DNA from: Aquimarina algiphila
GTDB taxonomy: Bacteria > Bacteroidota > Bacteroidia > Flavobacteriales > Flavobacteriaceae
DNA: 64,000 nucleotides
NCBI RefSeq assembly: GCF_007489275.1
Contig: NZ_VLNR01000068.1
Coordinates: 1 to 64,000 of the forward strand
Reading direction: 5' to 3'
The position numbers were made by a program, and so were the translations under genes. This document shows positions 54,402-62,945 of the stretch, piece after piece. Every line of letters starts with the position of its first letter. The first letter of the stretch is position 1. The notes under the pieces were generated by a model that worked only from the letters and a program-made list of their open reading frames with translations, had not been told where the DNA came from and ran no database searches.

Positions 54402-56330
54402 TTATACAAGTACTCCAGACTTATTTTGAACACTTTCTTTGTTTATTTTATCAATACTTTCAAAAGTAGAATTGTTAGAAATAAATTCAGGTACAATTTC
54501 TTTTAGTTTTCCAACAATTTGATGATCCTGATTAAGTAAATTCATGATACAAAGATCATCTATCTTATCTTTAATCATTAAGCAATCATTATCATCAAAT
54601 CTACTTATCATTATTTTCTTATGATATGTTGGTAAAGTATTTTCAGTATCGGCTAAAAGCTCTTCATATAATTTTTCCCCCGGTCTAAGGCCTGTGATTT
54701 TTATATCAATGTCATCAGGATAATTAAGCCCGGATAGCCTTATCATTTTTTTAGCAAGATCAAATATCTTAACCGATTCACCCATATCAAAAATGAATAT
54801 TTCACCACCATTACCCATTGTTCCTGCTTCAATTACTAGTTGTGATGCCTCTGGAATTGTCATAAAGAAACGAGTTACGTCTTTATGAGTTACGGTTAAT
54901 GGACCTCCTTTTTGAATTTGTTTTTTAAACAATGGTATTACAGAACCATTAGAACCTAATACATTTCCAAATCTGGTTGTTATGAATTTAGTTTTACTAC
55001 TTTTATGTAGACACTTAATATACATTTCGGCAACTCTCTTAGTCGCTCCCATTACATTAGTAGGATTAACCGCTTTATCGGTAGAAACAAAAACAAATTT
55101 ATCGACTCCAAACTCAGATGATAAATCAGCAAGTTTTCTGGTTCCTAAAACATTAATCTTTATAGCCTCACAAGGATTATTTTCCATAAGAGGTACATGC
55201 TTATAAGCCGCTGCATGAAAGACCATATTAGGTCTATACTTTTCAAAAATAGTTTCTATCCTTTGATGATCTCTAATATCTGCAACGATTGGAGTGAAAT
55301 TAGTAACTCCCTTACTAAGAAGCTCTTGTTGCAAATCATACAAAGGAGATTCTGCTTGATCCACCAATACGAGATGCTTATAGCTATAATATGACGCCTG
55401 TCTTACAATCTCACTACCAATTGATCCGGCTGCTCCAGTGATCAAGATAACCTTATCATCAAGTTCCTCCTTAATATTCTGATTATCCATATTAATAGGA
55501 GCCCTCTCTAAAAGATCTTCGATTTGAATTTCTTTGATCTGAGAAACTTTTAGTTTTCCATCAATCCAATCATTAACCGCAGGTATAATTTTTACAGTAA
55601 CCGAAAGTTTTAGTAAGTTATCTGAAATCTCAGACAATCTCTTCTTATTGATATGAGGAATAGATACTACAATCTCTTTAATATTGTTCTTTGTAACAAA
55701 ATTTTGATTGACAGAACCTGACGAATATACCTTAATTCCGTTTATGGTTTTCCCAATTTTTTGGGGGTTATCATCAACAAATCCAATTACTGATAGTGAT
55801 CGATTAGAATCATTAGTTATTGCTGCTTGGGTAATTAAACCAGAATCCCCAGCACCATAAATCAAAATTCTTGAAGTTTCACCAATTTTTGATTTGACAT
55901 AATAGTAACAATACTTGAATATCAAACGACTTGTTGTAAGTGTTATAATATTTAATAAATAATGAATACATATTATTGATACAGGAATATTTAACAATTC
56001 TGGCATTAGAGACATTCTACTAAAAGCCATTAAAAATCCGGTAAGCGTAATTAGAATAGTAACTGCCAAAAACAAATTGTATGCATCTCGCATTCCTGTA
56101 TGTCTCACTACACCTTTGTAGGAACCTATTAACAAGAAACTTAATGCCGACAAACCTGCAACTATTGGTAATTGATACAACAGATTTGTAGTATCAAAAT
56201 TTAGTGTAATCCCGAACCTAACCACGTATGCCAAAAAGAAATTAAAAATCGTTATGGACACGTCAATTGATAACACAAGCCATTTAGACGCGTGTTTATG
56301 GGAATTATTTATTAGGTAATTCTTAATCAT
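54402..56330 (-). CDS. nucleotide-sugar 4,6-dehydratase, PglF/FlaA1-like
   Basis: A 642-residue membrane enzyme. Four or five N-terminal transmembrane helices (to about residue 140), a first Rossmann-like domain (RILIYGAGDSG, ~154-164) and a second, catalytic SDR domain with TGAAGSIG (298-305) and STDKA (416-420), MGATK (427-431). The SDR tyrosine is replaced by methionine, as in PglF/WbpM/CapD-type dehydratases. These convert UDP-GlcNAc to a 4-keto-6-deoxy sugar, the substrate for the aminotransferase encoded just upstream with a 4-base overlap. Product probably feeds capsule, lipopolysaccharide or glycoprotein glycans. Confidence 0.93.
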   Translation of the reverse strand: MIKNYLINNSHKHASKWLVLSIDVSITIFNFFLAYVVRFGITLNFDTTNLLYQLPIVAGLSALSFLLIGSYKGVVRHTGMRDAYNLFLAVTILITLTGFLMAFSRMSLMPELLNIPVSIICIHYLLNIITLTTSRLIFKYCYYYVKSKIGETSRILIYGAGDSGLITQAAITNDSNRSLSVIGFVDDNPQKIGKTINGIKVYSSGSVNQNFVTKNNIKEIVVSIPHINKKRLSEISDNLLKLSVTVKIIPAVNDWIDGKLKVSQIKEIQIEDLLERAPINMDNQNIKEELDDKVILITGAAGSIGSEIVRQASYYSYKHLVLVDQAESPLYDLQQELLSKGVTNFTPIVADIRDHQRIETIFEKYRPNMVFHAAAYKHVPLMENNPCEAIKINVLGTRKLADLSSEFGVDKFVFVSTDKAVNPTNVMGATKRVAEMYIKCLHKSSKTKFITTRFGNVLGSNGSVIPLFKKQIQKGGPLTVTHKDVTRFFMTIPEASQLVIEAGTMGNGGEIFIFDMGESVKIFDLAKKMIRLSGLNYPDDIDIKITGLRPGEKLYEELLADTENTLPTYHKKIMISRFDDNDCLMIKDKIDDLCIMNLLNQDHQIVGKLKEIVPEFISNNSTFESIDKINKESVQNKSGVLV

Positions 56331-57460
56331 CTCAAAACATTTTTAATTACTGATACAATTCTATATAAATCATCTTCTTCAAGATTAGACCCGCTCGGTA
56401 AGCAAAGTCCTCGATCAAATAGGTCATCAGAAATTCCATTGAGGTAAGCATCACAATCTGCAAATACAGCTTGTTGGTGCATGGGTTTCCATAACGGTCT
56501 TGACTCTATATTTTCTTCTGCTAATGACAAACGTATTGCCTCTCTTAGTTGATAAGAGCTAGTCTCAATACATGTAAGCCATCTATTAGAATAATATCCT
56601 GAAGGCTCTTCTAAAAACTTAATTTCAGAGGAATCTTCAAGATTCTTTTTGTAAAATTCAAAATTACTGCGTCTGTTATTTACATGAGGTTCCAAAACTT
56701 CCATTTGTCCTCTTCCAATACCTGCGGTAATATTACTCATTCGATAGTTATATCCTATCTCTGAGTGCTCATAATGAGGTGCATTATCTCTGGACTGTGT
56801 TGCCCAAAAAATTGCTTTATCCCTATGCTCTTTGTTTTTAGAAATTAATGAGCCTCCTCCCGATGTAGTAATTATTTTGTTACCATTAAAGGAAAGGATT
56901 GATATATCTCCAAAAGTACCACACTTAATTCCTTGATAAGAACTTCCTAAGGCTTCTGCACTATCTTCTAATATGGGGATTCTATATTCTGAAGCAATGT
57001 TATGAACTGCTTCAATATTATAAGGCATACCGTACAAGTGTACAGCAATAATTGCCTTTGGCTTTTTACCTTTAGCAATTCTATCCTTTATTGCAATTTC
57101 AAGTTGTTGAGGGCAAATATTCCAGGTATCTCTTTCACTATCTATAAAAACAGGTTTTGCCCCAAGATAAACTATTGGATTAGCCGAAGCAGCAAAAGTA
57201 AAACTCTGACATAGAACTTCATCATCAACACCCACATCAAGTAATTTTAAACCCAGATGCAATGAAGCCGTACCAGAACTTAATGCGGCAGCATGAACAT
57301 TTTCTCCAAGATAAGTTTCAAGATCACTTTCAAATCCATTTACGTTTGGACCAAGTGGAGCCACCCAATTTGTATCAAATGCTTCTTTAACGAATTTTTG
57401 CTCTGTTCCACCCATATGCGGTGAAGAAAGCCATATTCTTTTAGAATCAATTATATTCAT
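56327..57460 (-). CDS. DegT/DnrJ/EryC1 sugar aminotransferase
   Basis: A 377-residue PLP-dependent aminotransferase. The Schiff-base lysine is K195 in SFNGNKIITTSGGG; EDSAEALGS (165-173) carries the PLP-nitrogen aspartate. It belongs to the PglE/WecE-like group that aminates 4-keto-6-deoxy sugar nucleotides. The ATG overlaps the downstream dehydratase by 4 bases, so the pair likely makes a UDP-4-amino-4,6-dideoxy sugar, the precursor of bacillosamine-like residues. The ATG at 57460 is used; a TTG eight codons upstream is less likely. No acetyltransferase (PglD) or sugar-phosphate transferase (PglC) gene lies within the window. Confidence 0.92.
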   Translation of the reverse strand: MNIIDSKRIWLSSPHMGGTEQKFVKEAFDTNWVAPLGPNVNGFESDLETYLGENVHAAALSSGTASLHLGLKLLDVGVDDEVLCQSFTFAASANPIVYLGAKPVFIDSERDTWNICPQQLEIAIKDRIAKGKKPKAIIAVHLYGMPYNIEAVHNIASEYRIPILEDSAEALGSSYQGIKCGTFGDISILSFNGNKIITTSGGGSLISKNKEHRDKAIFWATQSRDNAPHYEHSEIGYNYRMSNITAGIGRGQMEVLEPHVNNRRSNFEFYKKNLEDSSEIKFLEEPSGYYSNRWLTCIETSSYQLREAIRLSLAEENIESRPLWKPMHQQAVFADCDAYLNGISDDLFDRGLCLPSGSNLEEDDLYRIVSVIKNVLR

Positions 57461-57727
57461 AATTTTCCCATTAATAATGAACAATAATCTACTGTTGACT
57501 ACAGACTACACAACAGTATAATCATTAATCAAACTTCTTTTCATGACAATCTAAAAAACGCTGGAAGAAGGGGGGTAGAACTTCCTTTTTTCGAATTTAT
57601 TCTTAATTTATTTTCCACGGCTAAAATAGTTTAGTTAAATCAATTATCAACTTAAAATTTGATTTTTTAGACAGAATACTTAAAAAATTCGTTCAATGAC
57701 TCATCTCTATATTGATTTTGTCTTACT

Positions 57728-57744
57728 TTACGGTAATCCCGTAA
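57728..57744. promoter_or_regulatory. palindromic operator candidate
   Basis: TTACGG (57728-57733) and CCGTAA (57739-57744) form an inverted repeat around five bases, matching the 17-bp site at 27117-27133 in both arms and spacing. It may be the binding site of the same regulator. Confidence 0.45.
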
Positions 57745-57948
57745 GAAAAGTATTATATCCTTTGTGCTAAATTACTTGTAATAATACTTTTCTATTTATT
57801 TTTAAACGCAGATAAAACTAATTTTATCGCGGTTATTCATCAATCAAAATTCATACCGTAAATCTTACAATTGATCATTGTCAGCCTTTTATTTTGGGTA
57901 CCACAAGTATAGTTTAATAATCACTTAAACCACCAAGGGTTAAACCTG

Positions 57949-57979
57949 TTTATAAAAGGGGGATTTCCCCCTTTATAAA
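57949..57979. terminator. GC-rich hairpin
   Basis: GGGGG (57958-57962) pairs with CCCCC (57967-57971) around ATTT, extended by AAA/TTT and TTTAT/ATAAA with one bulged A. A T-run follows only on the minus strand. No gene ends here, so it may terminate an unannotated RNA or act in a leader. Confidence 0.4.
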
Positions 57980-58156
57980 ATCAAGATACTTATATATCAC
58001 TCTAGAATACAGGATAAAATTAAAAATAGTTAAGTAAATATTTGATTTATATAATTAAATACATAAAATTTACATCCTTCAAATCTAGAGGGATTTTTAT
58101 CATATATTAATCCTTTTGTATAACCTTCCCCGAATTTTATAATTATATTAAAATAA

Positions 58157-59608
58157 ATGTTATTTAATTCATTAGATTTTTTCATATTCCTACCAATTGT
58201 TTTTGTACTCTATTGGTTTATTTTTTATAAAAAACTTCAAATCCAGAATTTTTTTATTCTTACTGCTAGCTATATCTTTTATGGTTTATGGGATTGGAGG
58301 TTTTTATTTCTCATTTTGGCAAGTACTTTGGTTGATTTTTTTGTTGGTAAGGCTATCCATAGTAGTGATACCAATAGAATGAGAAAGTCTTGGCTCTGGG
58401 TAAGCATCATCTTTAACATTGGATTACTGGGGTTTTTCAAATACTACAATTTCTTTATAGGTTCATGGGTTGATTTCCTTTCATTTTTTGGATATGAATT
58501 AAAAAGTACCTGGACATTACAAATTATTCTACCTGTTGGAATCTCGTTTTATACATTTCAAACCATGTCATATTCTCTTGATATATATTATAAGAGATTG
58601 ACTCCTACCAAAAATTTTATTGCATTTGCTACATTTGTAAGTTTTTTCCCCCAGCTAGTAGCCGGCCCCATAGAAAGGGCTTCTAATTTATTATCACAAA
58701 TCACAACAAAAAGACTTTTTAACTACATTCAATGTACAGAAGGGTTAAAGCTTATACTTTGGGGATTATTTAAAAAAGTAGTAATCGCTGACTCTATTGC
58801 ACCTATAGTCGATGACATTTTTGCTAACTATAGTGACTACCCTGCCTCTACTCTAATTCTGGGTGTTTCCTTATTTAGTTTCCAGGTATATGGTGACTTT
58901 AGCGGATATTCTGATATTGCTATAGGAACTGCCAAATTATTTGGGATAGAGTTAATGTCAAATTTTAAATTTCCAACTTTCTCCAGAAATGTTGCCGAAT
59001 ATTGGCAACGATGGCATGTTTCTTTATCCACATGGTTTCGACATTATGTATACATCCCTCTAGGAGGAAATAGAGTTGGTAAATTAAAATCCATAAGAAA
59101 TATTATTATTATATTTTTAGTTAGTGGGTTTTGGCATGGTGCTAACTGGACTTTTATTATTTGGGGAGCTATCCATGCTTTATTATATATCCCGGTATTT
59201 CTAATGGGAAGAAATCGAATATATATGAATACTGTTGTAGCAGAAAACAAATGGTTTCCCAGTATTAAGGAAATAGCTCAAATTTTACTTACTTTTTCAT
59301 TAGTTACATTTTCACGTGTATTTTTCAGGTCAGAATCGATCTCTGATGCTTTTGGTTTTCTTCAACAAATATGCTCTGACTTTACCTACAAGAACTACCA
59401 ACACCCTTTAGGATATAGAATGATCGATTATTTTATTCTACTTGGAATTTTTATTTTATATGAATTTAGAATACGAAGAGATGAACGTTCTCCTTTTAAA
59501 TTTAAATCCCGAATTACACGTTTTTTAGCGTATACTTTGGTAATTTTAGGAATGTTATTATTCTTTGATGACAATATTGACAGGTCTTTTATTTATTTCC
59601 AATTCTAA
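58157..59608 (+). CDS. MBOAT family O-acyltransferase
   Basis: A 483-residue multi-helix membrane protein of the AlgI/DltB type. LVAGPIERASNLL, YWQRWHVSLSTWFRHYVYIP and SGFWHGANWTFIIWG are the family landmarks; the catalytic histidine is H327 in FWHG. Such enzymes move acyl groups, usually acetyl, across the membrane to decorate an extracellular polysaccharide, with a periplasmic SGNH partner. An SGNH-type gene follows after 40 bases, completing the usual pair. Placed next to polysaccharide export genes, O-acetylation of that polymer is likely. Confidence 0.92.
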   Translation: MLFNSLDFFIFLPIVFVLYWFIFYKKLQIQNFFILTASYIFYGLWDWRFLFLILASTLVDFFVGKAIHSSDTNRMRKSWLWVSIIFNIGLLGFFKYYNFFIGSWVDFLSFFGYELKSTWTLQIILPVGISFYTFQTMSYSLDIYYKRLTPTKNFIAFATFVSFFPQLVAGPIERASNLLSQITTKRLFNYIQCTEGLKLILWGLFKKVVIADSIAPIVDDIFANYSDYPASTLILGVSLFSFQVYGDFSGYSDIAIGTAKLFGIELMSNFKFPTFSRNVAEYWQRWHVSLSTWFRHYVYIPLGGNRVGKLKSIRNIIIIFLVSGFWHGANWTFIIWGAIHALLYIPVFLMGRNRIYMNTVVAENKWFPSIKEIAQILLTFSLVTFSRVFFRSESISDAFGFLQQICSDFTYKNYQHPLGYRMIDYFILLGIFILYEFRIRRDERSPFKFKSRITRFLAYTLVILGMLLFFDDNIDRSFIYFQF

Positions 59609-59648
59609 TCTAATAATGATGTAAAAAAATAGAGGTAAAATAAATAGG

Positions 59649-60623
59649 ATGAAAAAATTAATTTTAAAAAGTGTTCTTTATGCTTTTCTAATACTTATTA
59701 CATTAGAAGGATTAGTTCGTGTTTTTCATTTAGGAAAAGACACTCCTACCCGATTTCTTGATGAGCATAAAGTTGAAAAATGGAAGCCCAACCAAAATGG
59801 ATTTTCTGTTACTGGTAACAGACGACAAAATTTCTCTGAATATCATATCAATACCTCAGGATTCAATTCTTATAGAGAGTTCAACCCTACAAAAGAGAAA
59901 ACTGAAATTGCACTCGTTGGAGATTCTTTTATAGAAGGATTTCATCAAAATTATTACAATTCTATTGGTAAAAAAATCGAAAAATCAATTCCAGAAATTG
60001 AAGTATACGAGTATGGATATGCAGGATATGATTTTGCCGATCAGTTACATCTGACCCACGCATATAAAGAACAGTTTTTATTAATTGATCATATCATTTT
60101 AGGTATAAAATTCTCTAACGATCTCAATCGCGGTGAATACGACGTAGTTAATAGTCGACTCGCGCTAGAATCTCCTATGAATAAACTTTTAAAGAAAAGT
60201 AAGTTACTGGTCTATGCAAAAAGTATTGGAATCTTAGATCCCCCACAAGAATTAGTATATCGAATTATTAGTATTATTAAATCCAAACCAAAGAAAAAAC
60301 CTATCGATGAGCTTGAAGCTTCACGCATCAAAGAGGCAAATGAAAAAAAATATTTAGCTAATTTTGAAAATTTAATCTCCAAATATGGATACGATAAACA
60401 GCGTTATACTCTTCTCTTAGATTCTAGAATAACAAGTACATTCTTCTTATCTTACTTAGAGAAAAACGACTTTAATTACATTGATTTCGCATCCTCTTTT
60501 GAAGCCTCTGATCGCCCAACAACATTAATCTATGATAGACACTGGAATAATCATGGAAGAGAACTTATTGCTCAGCTTATTTCAAAGTATATAAACAAAA
60601 AACAACTGAAATCTGGGCAATAG
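59649..60623 (+). CDS. SGNH-type esterase/acetyltransferase
   Basis: A 324-residue protein with one N-terminal hydrophobic segment (LILKSVLYAFLILITLEG), so membrane-anchored facing the periplasm. The SGNH nucleophile is S93 in VGDSFIEGF, and the D-x-H pair is D296/H298 in DRHWNNHG. The AlgX/AlgJ type of partner for MBOAT acyltransferases has this structure. It lies 40 bases downstream of the MBOAT gene. The role in transferring acetyl to an exopolysaccharide is inferred from the pair. Confidence 0.82.
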   Translation: MKKLILKSVLYAFLILITLEGLVRVFHLGKDTPTRFLDEHKVEKWKPNQNGFSVTGNRRQNFSEYHINTSGFNSYREFNPTKEKTEIALVGDSFIEGFHQNYYNSIGKKIEKSIPEIEVYEYGYAGYDFADQLHLTHAYKEQFLLIDHIILGIKFSNDLNRGEYDVVNSRLALESPMNKLLKKSKLLVYAKSIGILDPPQELVYRIISIIKSKPKKKPIDELEASRIKEANEKKYLANFENLISKYGYDKQRYTLLLDSRITSTFFLSYLEKNDFNYIDFASSFEASDRPTTLIYDRHWNNHGRELIAQLISKYINKKQLKSGQ

Positions 60624-60661
60624 TTTCTTAAATCACCTAGACGTTTATTTCATTTTAAATA

Positions 60662-61819
60662 TTAATCATTAAATGTAATCCGTTGCATTTTTTTATTTCC
60701 AATGATCAGGAATGTTTTCTGTTCTTTTGAAATCTCTAAAACTTTTACGTTAGAAACATTTTCTATACTTGTATACAAGAAATCAAACACCAATTTTCTT
60801 AAGAACAAAAATTCCTGAGCATTATAATCAATCACGGTATTATATGGTAAGTCATTCTGAATCTCTTCTATAGCAGAGGCTGTATATGATAGCTCATGAG
60901 AGGCGCCTTTTTTACGTTTTGCTTTAAACTTTTTATACCTTACATAAGCTACTTTAAATACAAATTCTTTAAAACTAGCTTTTGTATATTCAATCATTGC
61001 TCCCAGATAGGCCGAAATCGATTTTTTTGGGTAAATAATTTGATGTTCAAAATTATATATATGATTGCACCATTCTCGCTTATAGCTCAAATCTCCCATC
61101 CCCATTTCGTAAGATTTATGATTATTAGCAATACACCAATCTAATTTTTTATAAATCTCTACACTTCCCAAGCTAAATTTTCCGTAATCAATATCATATG
61201 ACGATATAGAACTAAATAATCGTTCATTAAAATGGTGATTTAAGGATACTACGATAGGAGTATCACCATTCATAACTACAAATAGAGATGCCTTCTTTTC
61301 ATTGATCAAAGAATAGTACATTTTTACATAATGATCCCATCTTAATAAACTCTGACTTACATCATTTCGTTGCTCGAATCTTTTAACTAACATTTCATGT
61401 AAACAATCCATCAAAACGTCATATTCTTCCTTTTCAATAGATCCAAAATATGTCTTATAAGAAATTTGAAAACAAGACTCTAGCCTTTTGATTCTCCTCC
61501 TTATTCCTTTTGCATTACTTCTAAAGCGATGTTTTATATATGCATCAGCACTGATAAAACCATCAAGAAAAATAGCATACCCTTTAAAAAATTGATTAAT
61601 CTTTTTGGCATTAAACACCTGATGATTAAATACTGGTTTTAAGTAATCAGGAATAAAAAAAACAGAATAGATTCTATCAGAATTCTCAACTATATTTTTA
61701 TCATAATTAGAATTCACTAATGATTCATCACTCCCGAAACTTTCTATTTTTGAAAATATTTTGGGAATTGAATTTTTTTCAAATAGCTCAAAAAAATAAT
61801 CAACATGCTCTTTTTTCAT
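60662..61819 (-). CDS. FemAB/BioF2-like acyltransferase
   Basis: A 385-residue protein of the GNAT-fold FemAB/BioF2-like (PF13480-type) superfamily. DAYIKHRFRSNAKGIRRRIKRLE contains the typical basic helix, followed by KASLFVVMNGDTPIVVSLNHHF and SSYDIDYGKFSLGSVEIYKKLDW, the acyl-acceptor and CoA/aminoacyl region. The start is ATG at 61819, giving a classic 4-base ATGA overlap with the upstream homologue; the longer TTG start at 61825 is less likely. Such enzymes transfer amino acids or acyl groups to amines of peptidoglycan or polysaccharides. Substrate unknown. Confidence 0.75.
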   Translation of the reverse strand: MKKEHVDYFFELFEKNSIPKIFSKIESFGSDESLVNSNYDKNIVENSDRIYSVFFIPDYLKPVFNHQVFNAKKINQFFKGYAIFLDGFISADAYIKHRFRSNAKGIRRRIKRLESCFQISYKTYFGSIEKEEYDVLMDCLHEMLVKRFEQRNDVSQSLLRWDHYVKMYYSLINEKKASLFVVMNGDTPIVVSLNHHFNERLFSSISSYDIDYGKFSLGSVEIYKKLDWCIANNHKSYEMGMGDLSYKREWCNHIYNFEHQIIYPKKSISAYLGAMIEYTKASFKEFVFKVAYVRYKKFKAKRKKGASHELSYTASAIEEIQNDLPYNTVIDYNAQEFLFLRKLVFDFLYTSIENVSNVKVLEISKEQKTFLIIGNKKMQRITFND

Positions 61820-62904
61820 ACACAAGATCTATAAAATGGGAAAAAGTGATTCTTCAAATCCTCTTCTTCAATCTTAATAAAATCTGCATTAGCAGAGGAG
61901 CACAATTCATTATAAATTTCCTTATTAACAATTTTTCTACCCGTATAGAACATGACATCTTGATCTTTAGGAAACAAGGCTTTTTTACTTTTATACAACC
62001 CATCACCATCTCTCATACCACCACCTAAAACATAATGTTTCATTTTGTTTTGAATAGCCCATTCAATGATTTTTACTCTTAAGAAATCGTTTGGTCTATA
62101 ACTAAAATACTCTGCATCGGTTCCTCCAAGAAAGGCAAAAAATGTGTCTTTATAATTAATAATAAGCTCTATAGAAATAGGAATGTTTTCAAAATATGCA
62201 ATTGCTATAGAAAAATTACCCAAATTAGATAATATCAAATTTTCAAAATATGAATTTGAAAAAAAATAAATACTATCTGCATTATTTCTATTCATGGTAC
62301 TAACATAGATATCATTAAAAATTTTAATAATGTCTTTGGTAATTTGTTCTTTATGAAATACTTTAAACTCTAAATTATAATTTACTGCTTTTCTATAGTT
62401 ATTTCTCACTTTTGGTAAGAATGCGGTCCATTGATCTTCAAAATTATCTAAAAGATTACCTCTAACATTGAAAAGAGATTCTATTAGTGCACCAGAATAT
62501 CCATTAGAATTTCCATTTAAACTAAAACGAACAAACTCTGCAATAACATTGTTATCAACATACCATTGATCTACATGTCTCCAAAATTCGATAACATCTT
62601 CTTCAGAAACAGCATCATCAAATAAAGGTCCATTATAACCATATGGACTAATCACATCGAAATAAGGAAGTTCTTTATCTTTTATCGTTATTTTTCTAAA
62701 AACAAAAGGCATAAGAATGATTGGAGCATCTTCTTTCTCAAACAAAAAACACTTTAATGCATCAGAATCTTTCTCAAAATATTGTAAATGCTCAATAGAA
62801 TAATATACATTATTATTCCATCTATTCTGAAGCAGAGACTTATATGCCAAGATCTCTGAGCTATCATCAAGGTTTTTTATTACTAGTTTGTAGTTTTGTT
62901 TCAA
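61816..62904 (-). CDS. FemAB/BioF2-like acyltransferase
   Basis: A 362-residue protein of the same broad GNAT/FemAB type as its downstream neighbour, but not a close copy. ISPYGYNGPLF (about residues 85-95) is the PYGY-GP signature of this group; LPKVRNNYRKAVN is the basic helix, and YVLGGGMRDGDGLYKSKKALF the C-terminal motif. The start is TTG at 62904: an in-frame TAA lies five codons upstream and no ATG lies between. Coupled by 4 bases to the next gene, and 41 bases after the FAD-binding protein. The three probably form one transcript. Confidence 0.78.
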   Translation of the reverse strand: MKQNYKLVIKNLDDSSEILAYKSLLQNRWNNNVYYSIEHLQYFEKDSDALKCFLFEKEDAPIILMPFVFRKITIKDKELPYFDVISPYGYNGPLFDDAVSEEDVIEFWRHVDQWYVDNNVIAEFVRFSLNGNSNGYSGALIESLFNVRGNLLDNFEDQWTAFLPKVRNNYRKAVNYNLEFKVFHKEQITKDIIKIFNDIYVSTMNRNNADSIYFFSNSYFENLILSNLGNFSIAIAYFENIPISIELIINYKDTFFAFLGGTDAEYFSYRPNDFLRVKIIEWAIQNKMKHYVLGGGMRDGDGLYKSKKALFPKDQDVMFYTGRKIVNKEIYNELCSSANADFIKIEEEDLKNHFFPFYRSCV

Positions 62905-62945
62905 TTGTACAGGTATTAGTTAGGTATGGTTGTTTATTAGCTCAT

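Larger units (their letters stand above)
57461..58156. other. 696-bp divergent gene-free region
   Basis: No open frame of interest. It contains a palindrome TTACGG-N5-CCGTAA at 57728-57744 shared with 27117-27133, a CCGTAA half-site near 57860, and a GC-rich hairpin at 57949-57979. It lies between two divergently transcribed polysaccharide-related units and probably carries promoters for both. A long untranslated leader or small RNA is possible, but nothing proves it. Confidence 0.5.
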
